DNA of 64,000 nt from Stutzerimonas stutzeri (GTDB taxonomy: Bacteria; Pseudomonadota; Gammaproteobacteria; Pseudomonadales; Pseudomonadaceae): assembly GCF_009789555.1 (NCBI RefSeq), contig NZ_CP046902.1:2806001-2870000 (forward strand). Direction: 5' to 3'. The notes beneath the pieces were generated by a model. That model worked only from the letters and a program-made list of their open reading frames with translations, was not told the DNA's origin and ran no database searches. Positions 17,761 to 26,334 of this stretch are shown piece by piece (position 1 is the first letter of the stretch; each line of letters begins with the position of its first letter). Made by a program: the position numbers and the translations under genes.

Positions 17761-19032
17761 ATGCTGATAGTTCTTGCTCTGGTGACGATGCTGCTGTTCC
17801 TGGCCATTGGCACCCATGTGGCGGTGGCGCTCGGGCTGGTCACCACCGGTCTGATCCTGTTCGCCGCTGGCGTCCCGACCACGGTGATCGCCCAGACCGC
17901 CTTCAAATCGGTCAACAGCTACCCATTGATGGCGATCCCGATGTTTGTGCTCGCCGGCAATCTGATGATGAAGGGCAACATCGCCGAGTTGCTGATCCAG
18001 TTGGTCGGCAGCGTGGTGCGTGCGATACGCGGCGGCCTGGCGCTGACCGCCATGATCGCCAGTGTGTTCTTCGCTGCGGTATCCGGGTCCAGCGTCGGCT
18101 CGGCAGCGGCAATCGGTGCGTCGACCGTAGGCGGCCTCGACCGCGAGAATTACCCGCGGCGTTTTTCCGCTGCGATCGTCGCGGTCGGTGGCACCCTCGG
18201 GCTGATGATCCCGCCTTCGCTGGGTTTCATTCTGATCGGCTCGATTGTCGGTCTGCCGGTCGATCAGCTGTTCATCGCCGGCGTGCTGCCCGGACTGATG
18301 GAGGCCTCGTTGCTGATGATCGCGGTAATGATCTTTTCGCGTCGCGGCGGCTACGGCGGAGTGGTGCAGAAGGCTGACTGGGGCGCGTTCTCACGCAAGC
18401 TGCCGGGCGCCGGGGCCGCCTTGCTGATGCCCGTGCTGATTCTCGGCAGTATCTACACCGGTTACCTGACGCCCACGGAGGTGTCTGCGTTCGCAGCCGC
18501 CTACGCCGCGATTCTCTGTCTGCTGGTGTACCGCAGCGTCACGCTAGGCGGCGCCTGGAGCGTGGCCAAGGACTCCTTGCTGCAGACCAGCATGATCTTC
18601 GCGGTGGTCATGGGTGGCAGCCTGGTCGGCTTCGCTCTGGCACGCATGGGGGTGTCCGCCAGCCTGGTGTCCTTCATCACCGAGATGGACATCCAGCCCT
18701 GGCAGTTCCTGCTGCTGGCCAACCTGCTGCTGCTGGTGCTCGGCATGTTCCTCGACGGGGTGGCGATGATCGTGCTGACCGCGCCGCTGTTGTTTCCCGT
18801 GGCGACGCACCTTGGAATCAACCCCATGCACTTCGCCGTGATCATGGTGGCCAACGTGGAAATCGCCACGCTGACGCCCCCCATCGGCCTCAACCTCTTC
18901 GTCATGAGTGGCATCACCAAGCAGCCGGTGCATGAGGTTGCGCGTGGCGTCTTGCCCTTCTATCTGGTCCGGTTGGTCGGCTTGGCGCTGATCACCTTCG
19001 TTCCTGCCATCTCGCTCGCGCTGATCAGCTGA
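17761..19032 (+). CDS. dctM: TRAP transporter large permease (DctM)
   Basis: A 423-residue, very hydrophobic protein with about 12 transmembrane segments and the DctM signatures AVSGSSVGSAAAIG and PTEVSAFAAAYA. It is the sodium-driven translocation subunit of the DctPQM system encoded here. It is followed 10 nt later by the MmgE/PrpD gene, so transport and catabolism are co-expressed. Confidence 0.93.
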   Translation: MLIVLALVTMLLFLAIGTHVAVALGLVTTGLILFAAGVPTTVIAQTAFKSVNSYPLMAIPMFVLAGNLMMKGNIAELLIQLVGSVVRAIRGGLALTAMIASVFFAAVSGSSVGSAAAIGASTVGGLDRENYPRRFSAAIVAVGGTLGLMIPPSLGFILIGSIVGLPVDQLFIAGVLPGLMEASLLMIAVMIFSRRGGYGGVVQKADWGAFSRKLPGAGAALLMPVLILGSIYTGYLTPTEVSAFAAAYAAILCLLVYRSVTLGGAWSVAKDSLLQTSMIFAVVMGGSLVGFALARMGVSASLVSFITEMDIQPWQFLLLANLLLLVLGMFLDGVAMIVLTAPLLFPVATHLGINPMHFAVIMVANVEIATLTPPIGLNLFVMSGITKQPVHEVARGVLPFYLVRLVGLALITFVPAISLALIS

Positions 19033-19042
19033 GGAAAGTGAA

Positions 19043-20455
19043 ATGAACATCGCACTCGATACAACCAACGCAACGCAACTCATCGCCGGTACGCTGGCTG
19101 AATTCGCCGCCACGCTGCGGTACGAGGACATCCCCACCGACATACGCGAACGGGCCAAGCACTTGATGCTCGATGGCATTGGCATCGCGTACGCCTCGAC
19201 CCACTACGATTTCGCGCACCGTTCGCTGGCCGCGGTCACCGAACTGGGGCAGGGCGACAGTGACGTGATCGGCCTGTCGGCGAAGCTGAGCCTGCGCGAC
19301 GCCGTACTGATGAACGGCATCCTCGTCCACGGTCTGGATTTCGACGATACCCACGGCCCAGGCATCATTCACGCCACCGCCAGTTGCCTGCCCACCGCGC
19401 TGGGGGTAGCCGCCCACCTGGGCATCAGTGGCCGCGAACTGCTGACCGCCTACGTACTGGGAATGGAAGTGGCCACTCGTCTCGGTTCGGTGGCCAAGGG
19501 AGGCTTTCACCAGGTCGGTTTTCATCCGACCGGACTGGTCGGCGCCTTCGCGTGCGCCCTGATTGCCGGCCGGCTCCAGGGCCATAACGCCGCGCAGCTG
19601 GCAATGGCCCAGGGCATTGCCCTGAGCACGGCCAGCGGCAGCATGGAGTTCCTCCAGGACGGCGCCTGGACCAAGCGGATGCATCCGGGCTGGGCGGGTG
19701 TGGCTGGCGTCACGTCGGCAACGCTCGCGCGGCACGGCTTCATCGGCCCGAAGGCGGTTTACGAAGGCCGTTTCGGGCTGTTCAAGAGCCATCTCGGCCC
19801 GCTTGAAGAGGCCTGTGATTACGCCCTTGCCACCGAAGGTCTGGGCCGGCACTGGGAGATCGATAACGTCTCGGTCAAGCCGTTGCCGGCGTGCCACTTC
19901 ACCCACGCCTGCGCCGACGCGGCCGTGCTGATCGGCCAGCAGCCGGGCTTCGATCTGCAGCAGATCGCCCACATTAAGGCGCTGGTACCTGCCGGTGTAA
20001 TCAAGACGGTATGCGAGCCCGAGCAGTACAAGCGCCAACCCCAGAACACCTACGACGCACAGTTCAGCATTCCCTACGCGGTGGCCAGCGGCCTGGTACG
20101 TGGACGCTTCGGGCTGTCGGAGATCGACCCGGCCGCCATTGGCGACAAGGAGGTGCTGCGCGTCGCCAACCTGGTCGAGTATGCAGCCGACCCGGATTCG
20201 ACCTTCCCGCGCCACTACACCGGGGAGGTGATCGTCACCCTTCGCGACGGAACCGTGCTGCGCCATCGCGAGGCGATCAACCGAGGCGGTTGCGATCGTC
20301 CGCTGGCCAACGGGGACATCGTCGAGAAGTTTCGCGAAAACCTTGCCCTGGTCGCGTCCAGCGCGCGTGCCGAAGAGGTCCTGCAAGCCGTACTCACCCT
20401 CGATAACGCCGTGTCGGCCAAGGCTGTCTCCAGCGCCTTGGCGGCCCGCGCCTGA
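19043..20455 (+). CDS. MmgE/PrpD family protein (methylcitrate dehydratase / aconitate decarboxylase superfamily)
   Basis: A 470-residue MmgE/PrpD protein with the family signature LVHGLDFDDTH (about residue 95) and the FHPTGLVGAF segment. The superfamily includes 2-methylcitrate dehydratase, cis-aconitate decarboxylase (which makes itaconate) and iminodisuccinate epimerase, so the reaction is not fixed by sequence alone. A homologous gene is part of the P. aeruginosa itaconate locus (PA0881), where its role is also unclear to me. It lies between the TRAP genes and the acyl-CoA dehydrogenase gene. Confidence 0.85.
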   Translation: MNIALDTTNATQLIAGTLAEFAATLRYEDIPTDIRERAKHLMLDGIGIAYASTHYDFAHRSLAAVTELGQGDSDVIGLSAKLSLRDAVLMNGILVHGLDFDDTHGPGIIHATASCLPTALGVAAHLGISGRELLTAYVLGMEVATRLGSVAKGGFHQVGFHPTGLVGAFACALIAGRLQGHNAAQLAMAQGIALSTASGSMEFLQDGAWTKRMHPGWAGVAGVTSATLARHGFIGPKAVYEGRFGLFKSHLGPLEEACDYALATEGLGRHWEIDNVSVKPLPACHFTHACADAAVLIGQQPGFDLQQIAHIKALVPAGVIKTVCEPEQYKRQPQNTYDAQFSIPYAVASGLVRGRFGLSEIDPAAIGDKEVLRVANLVEYAADPDSTFPRHYTGEVIVTLRDGTVLRHREAINRGGCDRPLANGDIVEKFRENLALVASSARAEEVLQAVLTLDNAVSAKAVSSALAARA

Positions 20456-20473
20456 CTTTCAAGGAATAGACCG

Positions 20474-21625
20474 ATGAACGACTATAACGAACAAGAAGGC
20501 ATGATCCTCGACGCCCTGGACCGTTTCCTCGAAACCGAAGTCAAGCCGCACGTCCATGCGCTCGAACACGACGACATCTACCCGCACGAGATTGTCGAAA
20601 AGATGAAGGAGCTGGGGCTCTTCGGCTGCATCATCGCGCCCGAGTACGGTGGGCTCGGACTGAGCACGGCGACCTATGCCAAGGTCGTCGAGCGCATCTC
20701 GCACACCTGGATGTCGCTGTCGGGCATCATCAATTCGCACCTGATCATGGCGTCGGCCATTCAGCGGCATGGCACCGATGCGCAAAAGGATCAGTTTCTG
20801 CCACGCATGGCCAGCGGCGAGCTGAGAGGGGGCGTTGGGCTTACCGAGCCGGACGCCGGGACCGACCTACAGGCCATCCGCACCGTTGCCCGTCGCGACG
20901 GCGATCATTATGTGGTCAACGGCGCAAAGACCTGGATCACCAACAGCCTGCACGGCAACTGCCTGGCACTGCTGGTCAAGACCGATCCCAGCGCCGAGCC
21001 CCGGCACAAGGGGATGAGCCTGCTGATCGCCGAGAAGGGTCCGGGCTTCAAGGTGGCGCGCAAGCTGGAGAAACTCGGCTACCGCGGCATCGATACCTGC
21101 GAACTGGTGTTCGAAGACTACCGGGTGCCGGTCGATCGACTGATCGGTGGGGTAGAAGGCGTCGGCCTCAAGCATGTGCTGTCCGGCCTGGAGCTGGGGC
21201 GCATCAATGTGGCTGCACGAGGGGTCGGCGTGGCGCGTGCCGCGCTCGACGAGTCGTCCGGCTACGCCCAGATCCGCAAGACGTTCGGAAAACCGATCTG
21301 CGAGCACCAGGCGATTCAGCTGATGCTGGGCGAAATGGCCACGCGGGTCGAGGCCTCGCGCCTGTTGGTGGAGTCGGCTGCGCATGCCTTCGACAAGGGG
21401 GAGCGCTGCGACATGGAAGCCGGCATGGCCAAGTACTTCGCGACCGAGGCCGCATTGCGCAACGCCACGGACGCCCTGCGTATCCATGGCGGCTATGGCT
21501 ACTCCAAGGAGTACAACGTCGAGCGGCTCTACCGCGACGCGCCGCTACTGACCATCGGTGAGGGGACCAACGAAATGCAGCGCATCATCATCGCCAAGCA
21601 ACTGATCCAGAGGAGCCCGGTATGA
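20474..21625 (+). CDS. Acyl-CoA dehydrogenase
   Basis: A complete 383-residue FAD-dependent acyl-CoA dehydrogenase. It shows the FAD/substrate segments GVGLTEPDAGTDL and WITNSLHGN, the helical C-terminal domain IHGGYGYSKEYNVERLYRD, and a catalytic Glu363 in GEGTNEMQ. It oxidises a short-chain acyl-CoA to the enoyl-CoA. An acyl-CoA dehydrogenase gene also occurs in the P. aeruginosa itaconate locus (PA0879). In this operon it could form mesaconyl- or itaconyl-CoA from methylsuccinyl-CoA; that is inference. It overlaps the CaiB gene by 4 nt (ATGA). Confidence 0.9.
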   Translation: MNDYNEQEGMILDALDRFLETEVKPHVHALEHDDIYPHEIVEKMKELGLFGCIIAPEYGGLGLSTATYAKVVERISHTWMSLSGIINSHLIMASAIQRHGTDAQKDQFLPRMASGELRGGVGLTEPDAGTDLQAIRTVARRDGDHYVVNGAKTWITNSLHGNCLALLVKTDPSAEPRHKGMSLLIAEKGPGFKVARKLEKLGYRGIDTCELVFEDYRVPVDRLIGGVEGVGLKHVLSGLELGRINVAARGVGVARAALDESSGYAQIRKTFGKPICEHQAIQLMLGEMATRVEASRLLVESAAHAFDKGERCDMEAGMAKYFATEAALRNATDALRIHGGYGYSKEYNVERLYRDAPLLTIGEGTNEMQRIIIAKQLIQRSPV

Positions 21626-22806
21626 CGTTGCCACTCGAAGGCGTGCGCATCGTCGCCGTCGAACAGTACGGCGCCGGTCCGTTCGGCACCCAGCATCTGG
21701 CCGACCTCGGCGCAGAGGTCATCAAGGTGGAAAACCCGGCGGAAGGCGGAGAGGTCGGGCGCAGTGTCGGTCCCTACTTTTTCGAACCAGGCGATAGCCA
21801 TTTCTATCAGTCGTTCAATCGCAACAAGAAGAGCATCACGCTGGACCTGAAAAACCCGCACGACAAGGGCGTGCTGGTCGACCTGATCAAGGGGGCCGAC
21901 GCATTGTTCGACAACCTGCGCGGCGACCTTCCGGTCAAGCTTGGGCTGACTTACGAACAGTTGAAAGCGCACAACCCAAAGCTGGTCTGCGCGCACCTGT
22001 CGGCCTATGGCCGTGAGGGCTCGCGCAAGGCATGGCCGGGCTACGATTACCTGATGCAGGCCGAAGCCGGCTACCTGTCGCTCACGGGCGAGCCCGACGG
22101 TCCGCCGGCGCGCTTCGGTATTTCGATCATCGATATGATGACCGGAACCACGGCGGCGCTGGCGCTGGTATCGGCGCTGGTCGGCGCCCGCGCCACCGGG
22201 ATAGGGCGCGATATCGACGTAAGCCTTTATGATGTCGCGATGCACAACCTCAGCTACCTGGCCACCTGGTACCTCAACGAGGGCGTGATGACCGAGCGTG
22301 CGCCTCGCTCGGCACACCCTTCGCTGACGCCCAGCCAGCTCTACCGTACAGCGGACGGCTGGATTTTCCTGATGTGCAACAAGGAGAAGTTCTGGGCGGT
22401 GCTGGCGAACCTGATCGGCAAGCCGGAATGGACGACCGACCCCCGCTATTGCAACTTCAAGGCGCGATTGCAGAACCGCGAGCGGCTGACCGAGGAGCTC
22501 GATGCCGTCCTGATGACCGCCAGCACCGAACAGTGGCTGGAGCGCTTCGGGGGGCAGGTGCCGGCGGCGCCGGTCAATGACGTTGCCCAGGCGCTGGACA
22601 GTTCGTTTGCCAGGGAGCAGGGGTTGATCGTCGAGATGCAGCACCCGGCCCGTGGCCCGGTCCAGACCGTGGCTTGTCCGATTCGCTGTCCCGGCGAGAC
22701 GCTACCGAGCGAACCCGCGCCCCGGCTCGGCGCCGACACCGAGGCATTGCTTGTGGAGTTGGCGCGTGCGAAGGGGCGCCTCGAATCTTTTACAGGAGTC
22801 AAATGA
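21622..22806 (+). CDS. CaiB/BaiF class III CoA-transferase (probable itaconate CoA-transferase)
   Basis: A 394-residue family III CoA-transferase. The family start LEGVRIVAVEQYGAGPFGTQHLADLGA and the catalytic Asp (Asp142 in PGYDYLMQA) are present. These enzymes move CoA between carboxylic acids through an aspartyl-CoA thioester. In the itaconate pathway, Ict loads itaconate with CoA from succinyl-CoA. With MaoC and CitE in the same operon this is the likely role. Mesaconate or citramalate are alternatives. It ends 1 nt before the GntR start. Confidence 0.85.
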   Translation: MTLPLEGVRIVAVEQYGAGPFGTQHLADLGAEVIKVENPAEGGEVGRSVGPYFFEPGDSHFYQSFNRNKKSITLDLKNPHDKGVLVDLIKGADALFDNLRGDLPVKLGLTYEQLKAHNPKLVCAHLSAYGREGSRKAWPGYDYLMQAEAGYLSLTGEPDGPPARFGISIIDMMTGTTAALALVSALVGARATGIGRDIDVSLYDVAMHNLSYLATWYLNEGVMTERAPRSAHPSLTPSQLYRTADGWIFLMCNKEKFWAVLANLIGKPEWTTDPRYCNFKARLQNRERLTEELDAVLMTASTEQWLERFGGQVPAAPVNDVAQALDSSFAREQGLIVEMQHPARGPVQTVACPIRCPGETLPSEPAPRLGADTEALLVELARAKGRLESFTGVK

Positions 22807-22807
22807 T

Positions 22808-23572
22808 ATGAGCCAGGGTCTGCCATCCCTGCTGTCCGGTGGGCAACCGCGCTATCTCGTTCTCGCCCAGGCGTTGATCGACGACATCAAGGCGGGGCGC
22901 TATCCACTGGGCAGCCTGTTGCCGACCGAACATGAGCTGTGTCAGCAGTTCAGCGTGAGCCGGCATACGGTGCGGGAGGCGATCCGTCGCTTGAGTGAGT
23001 TGGGTCTGATCAGCCGCCAGCAGGGCGTCGGTACGCGGGTGAAGGCCACGGAAGTGGCCTCTCGTTACGTGCAGGCGAGCGAGGGCATCGCCGACCTGCA
23101 TCAGTATGTGCGCGACGTGCGCCTGGAGATCGACGCGATCGGGGACGTGACGCTCGACGATGCCCTTGCCGAGTTGCTGGAGGCAAAACCCGGACAGATC
23201 TGGCTGCATGTCAGGGGGTTGCGTCATCGCGAGGGCGACACCGAGCCGCTGGCGCGTTCGGACGTGTATATCAATCGTGCCTATCGCGGCATCGCCGACG
23301 ATCTCGGCGACGGGACGCAGCCGATCTACGCACTGATCGAGCGCCGATACGGCGTCCAGGTCGTCGAGGTAAGCCAGCACCTCAGCGCGGTCAACATCGG
23401 CGAAGCCGACGCGCGGTTGCTGGATGTCGAACCGGGCGAGGCCGGGCTGCAGGTCATACGCAAGTATTTCGGCGCCAACCAGGAGCTGCTCGAAGTCGCG
23501 ATCAGCCTGCATCCGGGCTCTCGCTTCAGCTATTCGATGACTCAGCATCTGCGTTTTCAGGGAGCGTCCTGA
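22808..23572 (+). CDS. GntR-family regulator, HutC/UTRA type
   Basis: A 254-residue regulator with an N-terminal winged helix-turn-helix (LPTEHELCQQFSVSRHTVREA, about 40-60) and a C-terminal UTRA ligand-binding domain (about 95-245). ATG 22808 directly follows the CaiB stop. Lying inside the operon, it is probably an autoregulated repressor released by an intermediate or substrate. Its likely operator is the TTGTCCGGACAA palindrome at 15506-15517 in front of the first gene. Confidence 0.88.
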   Translation: MSQGLPSLLSGGQPRYLVLAQALIDDIKAGRYPLGSLLPTEHELCQQFSVSRHTVREAIRRLSELGLISRQQGVGTRVKATEVASRYVQASEGIADLHQYVRDVRLEIDAIGDVTLDDALAELLEAKPGQIWLHVRGLRHREGDTEPLARSDVYINRAYRGIADDLGDGTQPIYALIERRYGVQVVEVSQHLSAVNIGEADARLLDVEPGEAGLQVIRKYFGANQELLEVAISLHPGSRFSYSMTQHLRFQGAS

Positions 23573-24771
23573 TGGGCAGAGGCTTTTTTCCGCTGATGGT
23601 CACCCTGGCGATTCAGGCGCTGGCGTCGATGGCGTCGTTTACCGTACCGGTACTCGCGCCGGCTGCGGCTCGGGAGCTGGCCGGTCCGGTCGCGCTGGTG
23701 GGCGTCTATGTCGCCCTGATCTACCTCAGTGCGATGGTGACCAGCCTGCTCAGCGGGGGCTGGGTCGTCCGTTTTGGCGCCATCCGGATCAGCCAGGTCT
23801 GCCTGCTGCTGTGCACGGCCGGCCTGCTGTGCGCGGCCAGCGGCACGCTCACCGGGATGGCCTTGAGCGCCTTGCTCATCGGCGCCGGCTACGGGCCGGT
23901 CACGCCCGCGAGTTCGCATATCCTGGCGCGTACCACGCCGGCGCACCTGATGGGCTTCATGTTTTCGTTGAAGCAGACCGGCGTGCCACTGGGCGGCGTG
24001 CTCGCCGGGGTCATGGTGCCGAGTCTGGTGGCCACGGTGAGCTGGCAGGGCGCCGCGATCGCGGTGGCGCTGGCCTGCGCCACGATGATGATCATTGCCC
24101 AACCTTTCCGCGCCGCACTGGACGATGACCGTCAGCCCGGGCATGCAGGCCCTCGCGACCCCTTGCGGCCACTGGTACGGGTATTCCAGCACCGACCGAT
24201 TCGCGACCTGGCGCTGTGCTCGTTCTGCTTCGGCGCCATGCAGCTGTGCCTGACCACCTATCTGGTCACCTACCTGACCCACGAGTATGGCTTGCCGCTG
24301 ACCACCGCCGGCCTGGTGCTGGCCATTACCCAGGGCGCCGGTATGGTGGGCCGCTTGTTCTGGGGCTGGATCGCCGATCGCTGGCTGGCACCCAGGCGAC
24401 TGCTGCCGCTGCTGGCGCTGGCGATGGGCCTGGCGGCGGGCTTGACCGCTGCGTTCGACGCGGATTGGCCATTGGCGGTGGTGATGCTGGTCAGCGCGCT
24501 GTTCGGCGCCACGGCGATCGGCTGGAACGGCGTTTATCTCGCGGAAGTCGCCCGTCTGGCGCCGCCTGGCACGGCCGGGCTGTACACAGGTGGCACGCTG
24601 TTTTTCACCTACTTCGGCGTGGTTGCCGGCCCGCCCGTGTTCGCGCTGATCGCCGAGGCGAGTGGTTCGCTGGCCAGCGGCTATGCCACCTTCGCTGTGT
24701 TGTTGCTGGCGATCGGCCTGCTACTGGGTCATTTCGCTCGACGGCCAGCGCCTGTAACCGGCTCGCTCTGA
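23572..24771 (+). CDS. MFS transporter
   Basis: A 399-residue major facilitator superfamily permease with about 12 transmembrane helices. The motif A-like loop in the C-terminal half reads GRLFWGWIADRW. The start overlaps the GntR stop by one base (TGATG). As a second transporter in an operon that already has a TRAP system, it may import a related acid or export an intermediate; its substrate cannot be read from sequence. Confidence 0.85.
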   Translation: MGRGFFPLMVTLAIQALASMASFTVPVLAPAAARELAGPVALVGVYVALIYLSAMVTSLLSGGWVVRFGAIRISQVCLLLCTAGLLCAASGTLTGMALSALLIGAGYGPVTPASSHILARTTPAHLMGFMFSLKQTGVPLGGVLAGVMVPSLVATVSWQGAAIAVALACATMMIIAQPFRAALDDDRQPGHAGPRDPLRPLVRVFQHRPIRDLALCSFCFGAMQLCLTTYLVTYLTHEYGLPLTTAGLVLAITQGAGMVGRLFWGWIADRWLAPRRLLPLLALAMGLAAGLTAAFDADWPLAVVMLVSALFGATAIGWNGVYLAEVARLAPPGTAGLYTGGTLFFTYFGVVAGPPVFALIAEASGSLASGYATFAVLLLAIGLLLGHFARRPAPVTGSL

Positions 24772-24798
24772 GCCGGGACTCGCCCCAACGGAGGAATC

Positions 24799-25605
24799 AT
24801 GCTCGCACGGTCCTACTTGTTCGTACCCGGCGATCGTCCGGAACGCTTCGAAAAAGCCTGCGCCAGCGGCGCTGACGCCGTGATCCTCGATCTCGAGGAT
24901 GCGGTCGCGCCCGAGGGTAAGGACTCGGCGCGTGAAGCCGTGCGCGACTGGCTTGCCCAGGGCGGTCGTGCATGGGTACGCCTGAACGCTACCGAAACGC
25001 CCTGGTTCGAAGACGATTGCAGCCTGTTCGACGCACCGGGTCTGCTGGGTGTCTCGCTGCCGAAGGCGGAAACCGCCGGGCAGCTGCGCCAGTTGGCCGA
25101 ACGTCTGCGCGACCCGTTGCGCATACTGCCTATCGTCGAGACCGCACGCGGTATCTGGCATGCGGGCGAGCTGGCGGGCGCGCCGAAGGTGGAGCGGCTG
25201 GCGTTCGGCTCGGTGGATTTCCAACTCGATACCGGCATCGTAGGGGATGGCCGCGAACTGCTGTACGCCCGTTCACGGCTGGTCCTCGCCTCGGCGATGG
25301 CCCGTATCGGCGCGCCAGTGGACGGCGTGACGGTACAGCTCGACGATGTCGCGCGGCTTGAAACCGATGTGCTCGACGCGCGGCGCATGGGGTTTGGTGG
25401 CAAGCTTTGCGTGCATCCGCGGCAGGTCCAGCCGATCAACCAGGGGTTCCTGCCGACGTCGGAGGAGGTGGCTTGGGCGCATGAGGTCATGGCAGTTGTC
25501 GAGGCGCACGAGGGCGTCGGCGCCATCAGCCTGCACGGCAAACTCATCGACCTGCCGGTGATCACCCGTGCCAGACGCATCCTCGACAGCGCCGCGACGG
25601 CCTGA
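24799..25605 (+). CDS. CitE-family CoA lyase (probable citramalyl-/malyl-CoA lyase)
   Basis: A 268-residue HpcH/HpaI-CitE family lyase. It opens with the family signature RSYLFVPGDRPERFEKA, followed by metal/substrate motifs ILDLEDAV, RLNATETPW, LPIVETARGI and FGSVDFQLD, and the C-terminal CVHPRQVQPIN. Its length fits the stand-alone citramalyl-CoA lyase (Ccl, about 275 residues) rather than the citrate lyase subunit, and no citrate lyase partners are present. It would split (S)-citramalyl-CoA into pyruvate and acetyl-CoA, the last step of itaconate use. Confidence 0.85.
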   Translation: MLARSYLFVPGDRPERFEKACASGADAVILDLEDAVAPEGKDSAREAVRDWLAQGGRAWVRLNATETPWFEDDCSLFDAPGLLGVSLPKAETAGQLRQLAERLRDPLRILPIVETARGIWHAGELAGAPKVERLAFGSVDFQLDTGIVGDGRELLYARSRLVLASAMARIGAPVDGVTVQLDDVARLETDVLDARRMGFGGKLCVHPRQVQPINQGFLPTSEEVAWAHEVMAVVEAHEGVGAISLHGKLIDLPVITRARRILDSAATA

Positions 25606-25611
25606 CACGCC

Positions 25612-26262
25612 ATGGATCGGTACGTTTGGGTGAGTGATCGCGTTGATCGTCTGGAGTACGCAGCGCCTCGAGAACGGCTCAAGCAAGCGGCCGAGCGGTT
25701 GTTCGCCGACCATGGATTTCACCGGCTCAGCCTGCGTCAGCTGGCAAGCGAAGTCGGCATGCTTCCGGGCTCGCTATATGCCCATTTCGACGGCAAGGAC
25801 AGCCTGCTTCAGGAACTCATCGAGGACGGTTACGAAGCCTTGGTCGAGGGCGCCCGCACCGAGCTGCATCACGCGCCGCACGGGGGCGCTCTGGAGGCGC
25901 TGGTGCGCCACCATCTCAGGTTTCGCCGTGACCATCCGTGCTGGTTCGCCCTGGCGACGGGTGAACGCCGCCACCTCGCCGCGCAACGGCAGGCCGAGAT
26001 CATCCGCTACGAAGGCGAGTACGAGCACTTGTTCGTCCATGCGCTCGGTGCAGGCGCGGCCCGGGGCGTCCATGCCGGCGTGCGCCAACTGCTTCGCCTG
26101 CTCGATGCCCTGTCGCTGCACGACGAAGCGCACGAGGCGGCGCAGCTCAACGGCTGGGCACGCGATCTGGCGTGGCTGGCTGTACGGCAGCTGGCAGCCG
26201 GGCAGGTCACCGTGCCGGGCACCGGGAAACACGGAGCGGAGCGCATGGGAACGCGCGGCTGA
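25612..26262 (+). CDS. TetR-family transcriptional regulator
   Basis: A 216-residue TetR protein. The DNA-binding helices are clear at about 20-65 (AAERLFADHGFHRLSLRQLA and MLPGSLYAHFDGKDSLL). The C-terminal domain resembles the TetR_C_33 type found near acyl-CoA genes. It starts 7 nt after the CitE stop, so it is probably the last gene of the operon, giving this unit two regulators. Its ligand and operator are unknown. Confidence 0.88.
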   Translation: MDRYVWVSDRVDRLEYAAPRERLKQAAERLFADHGFHRLSLRQLASEVGMLPGSLYAHFDGKDSLLQELIEDGYEALVEGARTELHHAPHGGALEALVRHHLRFRRDHPCWFALATGERRHLAAQRQAEIIRYEGEYEHLFVHALGAGAARGVHAGVRQLLRLLDALSLHDEAHEAAQLNGWARDLAWLAVRQLAAGQVTVPGTGKHGAERMGTRG

Positions 26263-26334
26263 GGTGGAACCGGTCGCTCCATAAGACGCTGAATCGCGAG
26301 GCAGGGAAGATCGACGACCGCCGCGCGCTGCCCG

